A stretch of 64,000 bases of DNA from Algoriphagus lutimaris (lineage in GTDB: Bacteria; Bacteroidota; Bacteroidia; Cytophagales; Cyclobacteriaceae). The DNA lies in assembly GCF_017051705.1 (NCBI RefSeq), contig NZ_JAFIDJ010000002.1:1433151-1497150 (forward strand), given 5' to 3'. Position 1 is the first letter of the stretch; every line of letters starts with the position of its first letter. Position numbers and translations under genes: made by a program. A model generated the notes under the pieces. It was not told the origin of the DNA. It saw only the letters and a program-made list of their open reading frames with translations, and did no database searches. Positions 59,253 through 64,000 of this stretch are shown piece after piece.

Positions 59253-59975
59253 ATGCTAAAAATAAAATTTTTTATTCCATTAGTCTTACTTTTTATGTGG
59301 GCTGCAAAAATTTCTGCTCAGACCCAATCATTTATTTCATTGTATAAAGAGCAATTACCCTATTTCCAAGAATTGATTACTGGTGGGCAGTATGGAGAAT
59401 CACCATTGAATTACGAAGGGCATCCTTATTTTGAAAGAAGGAATTTTGAAGAGGGAGTATTATCCATCAATCAAATCAACTATAAGGATGTTCAGCTGCT
59501 CTATGATGAGATGGCAGATGAATTAGTGACTTTTCACCCTATTTACAAACAAAAAATATTGATCAAAGCTGAAAAGATTCAGGAGTTTCAATTAGACCAA
59601 AATCATATTTTTAGAAGGTTTGAGGGAAATGAAAAGTACACCTATCATAGGAATGGGTTTTATCAAGTTCTGAAAGACGGTAGGGTAAAAGTGCTCATCA
59701 AACATTATAAAACTGTAGAACCCACTAGAGAAGTAGGGAAATATCCTTATAAATACGTGGAAGATCAGGAATATTTTTATTGGTACAAAGATGATTTTGT
59801 ACCTATTAGAAAGAAAAAACAAGCCATACAAAGTCTAGGACTTCAAAAGAAAGAAGTGAAAAAGTATATGAAAGCAAAGGACTTGTTTTTTGCCCTGGAA
59901 AAGGAACGATACATTCTTGAGTTGGCGAACTTTAGAGAAAATAAGTCAGAAGGTTTTAATGGATTGCTTAAATGA
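59253..59975 (+). CDS. Exported protein of unknown function
   Basis: The 240-residue product has a signal peptide of about 22 residues (LLFMWAAKISAQ). The mature part is rich in Tyr, Phe and Lys with no motif I recognise; segments include NYEGHPYFERRNFEEGVLSI and KYPYKYVEDQEYFYWYKDDFVPIRKKKQ, then a charged C-terminal helix. It is first in an operon and overlaps the following receptor gene by 4 bp (ATGA), so the two are probably translated together. A role beside the receptor is inferred from context only. Confidence 0.88.
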   Translation: MLKIKFFIPLVLLFMWAAKISAQTQSFISLYKEQLPYFQELITGGQYGESPLNYEGHPYFERRNFEEGVLSINQINYKDVQLLYDEMADELVTFHPIYKQKILIKAEKIQEFQLDQNHIFRRFEGNEKYTYHRNGFYQVLKDGRVKVLIKHYKTVEPTREVGKYPYKYVEDQEYFYWYKDDFVPIRKKKQAIQSLGLQKKEVKKYMKAKDLFFALEKERYILELANFRENKSEGFNGLLK

Positions 59976-62710
59976 AGAAAATCTATTTTACCCTTTTGAT
60001 ACTTTTTATTTCATGGAATGTCCAGTCCCAAACAAATCAAACTGTAAGATTGACAGGAATGTATTTGGGGATGTCCTTCGATGCATTTGTAGAGAAAGTT
60101 CAAGCTGAGACTCCCTATACATTTTATTATAAGAAGGTAGATGTGGCAGATATCCAAATTAACCTTCAGGTTTCCGATACAGAGGTACGGTTGGTGCTTG
60201 ATGAGGTTTTTTTGAATACCGGACTAACCTATTCCATTGATCGTTCAAACAGAATTTGGGTGACAAAAGGTAGCAGGTTATTGATAGATTTTCCGAGCGA
60301 ATACTTTAACATTCAGGCCAGGCAGGATCTTTTAGCCAATGCAGGTGATTCTTTAGGAGAATTTGATAAGAACAAATTATTTGTAATTGGAAAAGCTACT
60401 GATAATCCTGAATCTAGTACTGCTACACTTTCAGGTGTAGTGACAAGTATTGAATCTGGTAATCCTATGAACGGGGCGATTGTTTTAGAAAAAATTGATT
60501 TCACACAGGTTGCCACAGATAGAAATGGGAAGTACCGACTTACTTTGCCAAAAGGTCGGCATACCATATGGGTACAAAATATTGGAGGATTTCAAGAGCA
60601 AAGACAGATTGACCTCAAAGGGGATGGTGTGTTAAATATGAGTATTGAAGAAACCATTCTGTCCTTGGATGAAGTGATAGTTAGCTCAGGAGCGTTATCC
60701 AATATCAATAAATTAGATATGGGAGTTCAATCCATCAGTATTGCGGATGTCAAGCGTTTACCAGCTGTGATGGGAGAAGTAGATGTATTGAGAGGGGTGT
60801 TAACTTTGCCGGGGGTAAATACGGTAGGAGAAGCTACCACCGGTTTTAATGTTCGTGGAGGAGCTGCAGACCAAAATCTAATACTCTATGGGAATTCAAC
60901 GATTTTTAATCCTACTCATGCATTTGGATTCTTTTCTGCATTCAATGCTGATGTCGTGTCAGGAGTGGAATTATACAAAGGCTCCATTCCTGTAAACTAT
61001 GGAGGGAGGCTTTCTTCCGTCCTGCAAGTAGATCCCAAATATGGTAGAAAAGATAAAATTGGTGGCTCTGGAGGGATTGGAATAATGACCAGTAGATTAA
61101 GCTTGGAGGGGCCAATTGATGAGAAAACTACCTTTATCCTCGGGGGTAGAACAACATATTCTGATTGGGCACTGAAATTTTTGGAAGACGAAGCCGATTT
61201 CAACGATAGCAAAATTTCTTTCTATGATATCAATGCCAATATTCAGCACGAAATAAACGATAAGAATTTTATTGAATTCACAGGGTATATCAGTAAAGAT
61301 GATTTTAGGTTTGACCCAGATACTACCTATTTCTATCAGAATTTAAACCTTTCTCTAGGATGGAGACATTTTTTTAATGACCATTTAGAAGGTCGATTTA
61401 CGATAGGTACAGATCAATACAATTTTGGAATTATTGGGCAAGACAATCCTTTAAACTCCTTTGATTATAGTTTCGATATCAATCAATTGTATATGAGGGC
61501 AGACTTCGAGTCTAGAAGGAATGAAAGCCATATTTTAAAATATGGTATCCATGCGATTCAGTACTCAATTAATCCAGGAATCAATCAGCCTTATGGAGAA
61601 GAGTCTATAGTCTTATTAGATGAATTGGAAGAGGAGAATGCAAGAGAGATTTCCGTATATTTTGGAGATGAATTTACAGTTAATGAAAAGCTTTCAGTGA
61701 GTTATGGTGGAAGGTACATGTTCTATCAGCTGCTTGGGCCTTTAAGCATCAATGAATATGTTGAAGATGCACCTATCACTGAAAGCAATGTGATTGGGGA
61801 AAAGACCTATGAAAGAGGTAAAAGTGTGAAAACATACCATGGTCCTGAGTTTCGGATTTCGGCAAGGTATATTCTGGACAACAGATCATCTATTAAGCTT
61901 GGGTTTAATACCATGAGACAAAATATTCATTTACTGTCCAATTCTTCGGCTATATCGCCGACAGACTCCTGGAAATTAAGTGATCCTTATATTAAGCCAC
62001 AAACAGGAGGTCAGGCCTCTGTGGGCTATTATAGAAATCTACTTAACAACAAGCTGGAATTCTCCACAGAAGTATACTATAGATATATGAATAATTTACT
62101 GGATTATAGGTCTGGTGCTAAAATCGTTCTTAATCATTCTGTAGAACAGGACGTCTTGAATTCCAAGGGTAAGGCTTATGGGGTAGAGTTTCTTTTAAAG
62201 AAAAACACAGGAGTTCTAAAAGGAACATTGGCTTATACCTATGCTAGGTCATTGTTAAAGACTTCTGATGAACCCAATGTGGAGAAAATAAATAATGGAG
62301 AGTTTTATTCCAGCAATTTTGATCAACCTCATCATTTGGTTTTAGTAGCAAATTATGAGTTAAGTAAAAGGATTAATACTTCCTTGAATCTGAATTATAG
62401 TACGGGAAGACCGATCACCTTGCCAATTTCTAAATTTGATTACGCAGGATCAGAACGGGTTTATTTCTCAGAAAGAAATGCCTATAGAATACCTGACTAT
62501 TTCAGGATGGATTTCTCAGTCAATTTGGAGGGGAACCATAAAGTAAAGAAACTGGCACACGCCTCTTGGTCATTTGGGGTGTATAATCTGCTAGGAAGAA
62601 GTAATCCGTATTCGGTGTATTATGTACCAGAAGGTGGGAAATTGAGGGGATATCAACTCTCTATTTTCGCAAAACCAATTCCATTTATCACTTATAATTT
62701 TAGGTTTTGA
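59972..62710 (+). CDS. STN-domain TonB-dependent outer membrane receptor
   Basis: The 912-residue protein has a signal peptide of about 19 residues, then an STN (secretin/TonB N-terminal) domain at about 30-95 (MSFDAFVEKVQAETPYTFYYKK; TEVRLVLDEVFLNTGLTYSI). A carboxypeptidase-regulatory-like domain follows at about 152-228 (ATLSGVVTSIESGNPMNGAIVL), then the plug at about 265-350 (GEVDVLRGVLTLPGVNTVGEATTGFNVRGGAADQNLIL; GVELYKGSIPVNYGGRLSSVL). The barrel ends in PFITYNFRF. STN domains in FecA-type receptors signal to anti-sigma factors, but no sigma/anti-sigma pair is in the window. It is followed by a DUF4249 gene with 1-bp overlap. Confidence 0.95.
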   Translation: MKKIYFTLLILFISWNVQSQTNQTVRLTGMYLGMSFDAFVEKVQAETPYTFYYKKVDVADIQINLQVSDTEVRLVLDEVFLNTGLTYSIDRSNRIWVTKGSRLLIDFPSEYFNIQARQDLLANAGDSLGEFDKNKLFVIGKATDNPESSTATLSGVVTSIESGNPMNGAIVLEKIDFTQVATDRNGKYRLTLPKGRHTIWVQNIGGFQEQRQIDLKGDGVLNMSIEETILSLDEVIVSSGALSNINKLDMGVQSISIADVKRLPAVMGEVDVLRGVLTLPGVNTVGEATTGFNVRGGAADQNLILYGNSTIFNPTHAFGFFSAFNADVVSGVELYKGSIPVNYGGRLSSVLQVDPKYGRKDKIGGSGGIGIMTSRLSLEGPIDEKTTFILGGRTTYSDWALKFLEDEADFNDSKISFYDINANIQHEINDKNFIEFTGYISKDDFRFDPDTTYFYQNLNLSLGWRHFFNDHLEGRFTIGTDQYNFGIIGQDNPLNSFDYSFDINQLYMRADFESRRNESHILKYGIHAIQYSINPGINQPYGEESIVLLDELEEENAREISVYFGDEFTVNEKLSVSYGGRYMFYQLLGPLSINEYVEDAPITESNVIGEKTYERGKSVKTYHGPEFRISARYILDNRSSIKLGFNTMRQNIHLLSNSSAISPTDSWKLSDPYIKPQTGGQASVGYYRNLLNNKLEFSTEVYYRYMNNLLDYRSGAKIVLNHSVEQDVLNSKGKAYGVEFLLKKNTGVLKGTLAYTYARSLLKTSDEPNVEKINNGEFYSSNFDQPHHLVLVANYELSKRINTSLNLNYSTGRPITLPISKFDYAGSERVYFSERNAYRIPDYFRMDFSVNLEGNHKVKKLAHASWSFGVYNLLGRSNPYSVYYVPEGGKLRGYQLSIFAKPIPFITYNFRF

Positions 62711-63870
62711 TGAAAAGAAATATCCACATAATCCTGGTTTTATTACTGCTCATGGCGGGGTGTAGAGAACCCTATGATCCTGAAATTGAGCCTACCGATA
62801 TCAAGGTTTTGGTGGTAGAGGGATATTTGGATACTGAAGGATTGCCTAGCTTGTTGAAATTAAGTTACACTCGAAATATCCATTCGGATGAAGATTCTAA
62901 TCAAATCAGCTTTCCTTCCGGAGAGGTGTTTTTAGAATCGGAGGAGGGAGAGCAGTTCCCTTTAGGCTCCTTGGGAGAGGGGACTTTTGAATTTGCCTAT
63001 GACATTCCTGAAGAAGGGAATTATAGACTGAAAATCTTTACTACAGACGGGAATAGTTATTCTTCTGAATGGATCAAACCGATTTTGACTCCTGAGATTA
63101 TTGATGTGGGGTTTGAGAAATATGAAGAGGGGGTTGAGGTATACCTCACTACCAAAGGGGATGAGAATGCGGATAATTTTCTATGGACTTTTGAGGAGAC
63201 TTATGCTTTCCGCTCAAAAATCCCTACTGCTTATCGATACGACCCTGATTTGAAAACCGTGGTACTGGCAACCAATGATTTGAGAACAGATTTATGCTAT
63301 AGGGAGTTGAGTAATGCTGATTTGATTTTGGAAATTTCTTCCCGATTTGAAGATCAGTTTGTGTTTAGACAAACCATTAATAAGATTCCGACGGGAGACG
63401 AACGATTAACAGTGAGGTATAGCATCTTGATTTCGCAAAAGGCCTTGGATAAGGGAGCTTCGGATTTTTGGGAAATCATGAGAAAAAATACAGATGATTT
63501 GGGATCAATATTTAGCCCTTTGCCTTCCAATATAGGAGGGAATATCAAGAATGATCAAAACCCAAATGCCCCAGTAGTAGGATATTTAAGTTTAGGTACT
63601 GTTAAGCAAAGAAGATTGTTTATTGGGTTTCAAGAAATCCTACCATGGCCTAGAATAGATGTCCCTGAGTATTTTGGGTGTATAGCAGAGCAGGACACGA
63701 TTCTAGTTGAAGAATATGAGTCAGCTTTTATGTCAGGAGGATATACACCTGCAATTCCAATTTTTTGTGAAAATTGTTATGATCCAATAGGTTTTAGAAA
63801 AGCAGAACGAAGATGTACCGATTGCACCTTGAGAGGAACCAATGTTAAGCCGGATTTTTGGGATGAATAA
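62710..63870 (+). CDS. DUF4249 lipoprotein
   Basis: From the ATG at 62710 (TGATG overlap with the receptor stop) the product is 386 residues. The signal peptide ends LLLMAGC (Cys about residue 18) and is followed by REPYDPEIEPTDIKVLVVEGYL, the start of DUF4249. Mature sequence has beta-sandwich features (GEVFLESEEGEQFPLG; GNYRLKIFTTDGNSYSSEWI) and a Cys-rich C-terminus (IFCENCYDP, RRCTDCTLRGTN). The family regularly follows TonB-dependent receptors in Bacteroidota and may be a surface-exposed partner; its ligand is unknown. Confidence 0.93.
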   Translation: MKRNIHIILVLLLLMAGCREPYDPEIEPTDIKVLVVEGYLDTEGLPSLLKLSYTRNIHSDEDSNQISFPSGEVFLESEEGEQFPLGSLGEGTFEFAYDIPEEGNYRLKIFTTDGNSYSSEWIKPILTPEIIDVGFEKYEEGVEVYLTTKGDENADNFLWTFEETYAFRSKIPTAYRYDPDLKTVVLATNDLRTDLCYRELSNADLILEISSRFEDQFVFRQTINKIPTGDERLTVRYSILISQKALDKGASDFWEIMRKNTDDLGSIFSPLPSNIGGNIKNDQNPNAPVVGYLSLGTVKQRRLFIGFQEILPWPRIDVPEYFGCIAEQDTILVEEYESAFMSGGYTPAIPIFCENCYDPIGFRKAERRCTDCTLRGTNVKPDFWDE

Positions 63871-64000
63871 GTTGAAAATATTCAAATTAGGGATTATTGT
63901 GGTGTTATGGGTCGCTTTAGGAGCTATAAAGACTTATGCCCAATCAGGAAGAGAACAGGTTCATTTTTCGATTCCAAAAAACATTTACTTCGGAGGAGAA
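63863..64000 (+). CDS. Exported protein, partial; possible alpha-2-macroglobulin MG2-type
   Basis: The frame begins at ATG 63863, inside the last codons of the DUF4249 gene (8-bp overlap), and runs 46 codons to the window edge. It has a signal peptide of about 25 residues ending TYAQ. The first mature residues (REQVHFSIPKNIYFGGE) resemble the opening of MG2 beta-sandwich domains, which usually read like LDKPYYxxGE. This is a suggestion from one short segment only. Confidence 0.65.
   Translation, partial: MNKLKIFKLGIIVVLWVALGAIKTYAQSGREQVHFSIPKNIYFGGE

Overview
The window looks like a chromosomal segment of a Bacteroidota member, most likely order Cytophagales and close to Algoriphagus/Cyclobacteriaceae. 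This is inferred from gene content, with no search run. The evidence is a SusC/SusD pair, several VCBS/ASPIC-UnbV (CRTAC1-type) lipoproteins, DUF5686 and DUF4249 proteins, STN-type TonB-dependent receptors, AT-rich DNA, near absence of Shine-Dalgarno sequences, and promoters of the Bacteroidota type (TTTG, about 19 nt, TAnnTTTG).

Region 1 (1-16.9 kb) is cell-envelope and accessory. Two CRTAC1-like FG-GAP lipoproteins lie on the minus strand (the first cut by the window edge). A SusC/SusD outer-membrane import pair, an orphan lipoprotein, a third CRTAC1-like lipoprotein and a DUF5686/carboxypeptidase-regulatory-domain outer-membrane protein lie on the plus strand. A 13-bp bidirectional terminator closes the region.

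Region 2 (16.9-21.5 kb) holds frr and pyrH (minus), a stand-alone biotin carboxyl carrier-type protein (minus), and a divergent M1-family lipoprotein aminopeptidase.

Region 3 (21.6-53.1 kb) is an almost unbroken translation and transcription supercluster: tRNA-Tyr, tRNA-Gly, tRNA-Thr, tuf, tRNA-Trp, secE, nusG, rplKAJL, rpoBC, a DUF3467 gene, rpsL, rpsG, fusA, rpsJ, then the S10, spc and alpha operon genes rplC to rplQ, including secY, map, infA, rpmJ and rpoA. Terminator hairpins and new promoters cut it at tuf/tRNA-Trp, rplL/rpoB, rpoC/DUF3467, before rpsL, and unusually between rpsJ and rplC. Many junctions have the form stop, 1-2 nt, ATG.

Region 4 (53.1-59.2 kb) is metabolic and cell division: carA, eno, an FtsB/DivIC-like gene, a small outer-membrane-type protein, cysE overlapping a cysteine synthase gene (two consecutive steps of cysteine synthesis), and a convergent Tat-signal sugar-isomerase-like protein.

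Region 5 (59.2-64.0 kb) is a tightly overlapping operon of a secreted protein of unknown function, an STN-domain TonB-dependent receptor, a DUF4249 lipoprotein and the start of a fourth exported protein cut by the window end.

Most of the window is conserved housekeeping DNA. The least understood parts are the SusCD/CRTAC1 locus and the four-gene receptor operon at the right end. I saw no CRISPR array, insertion sequence, prophage or rRNA gene.
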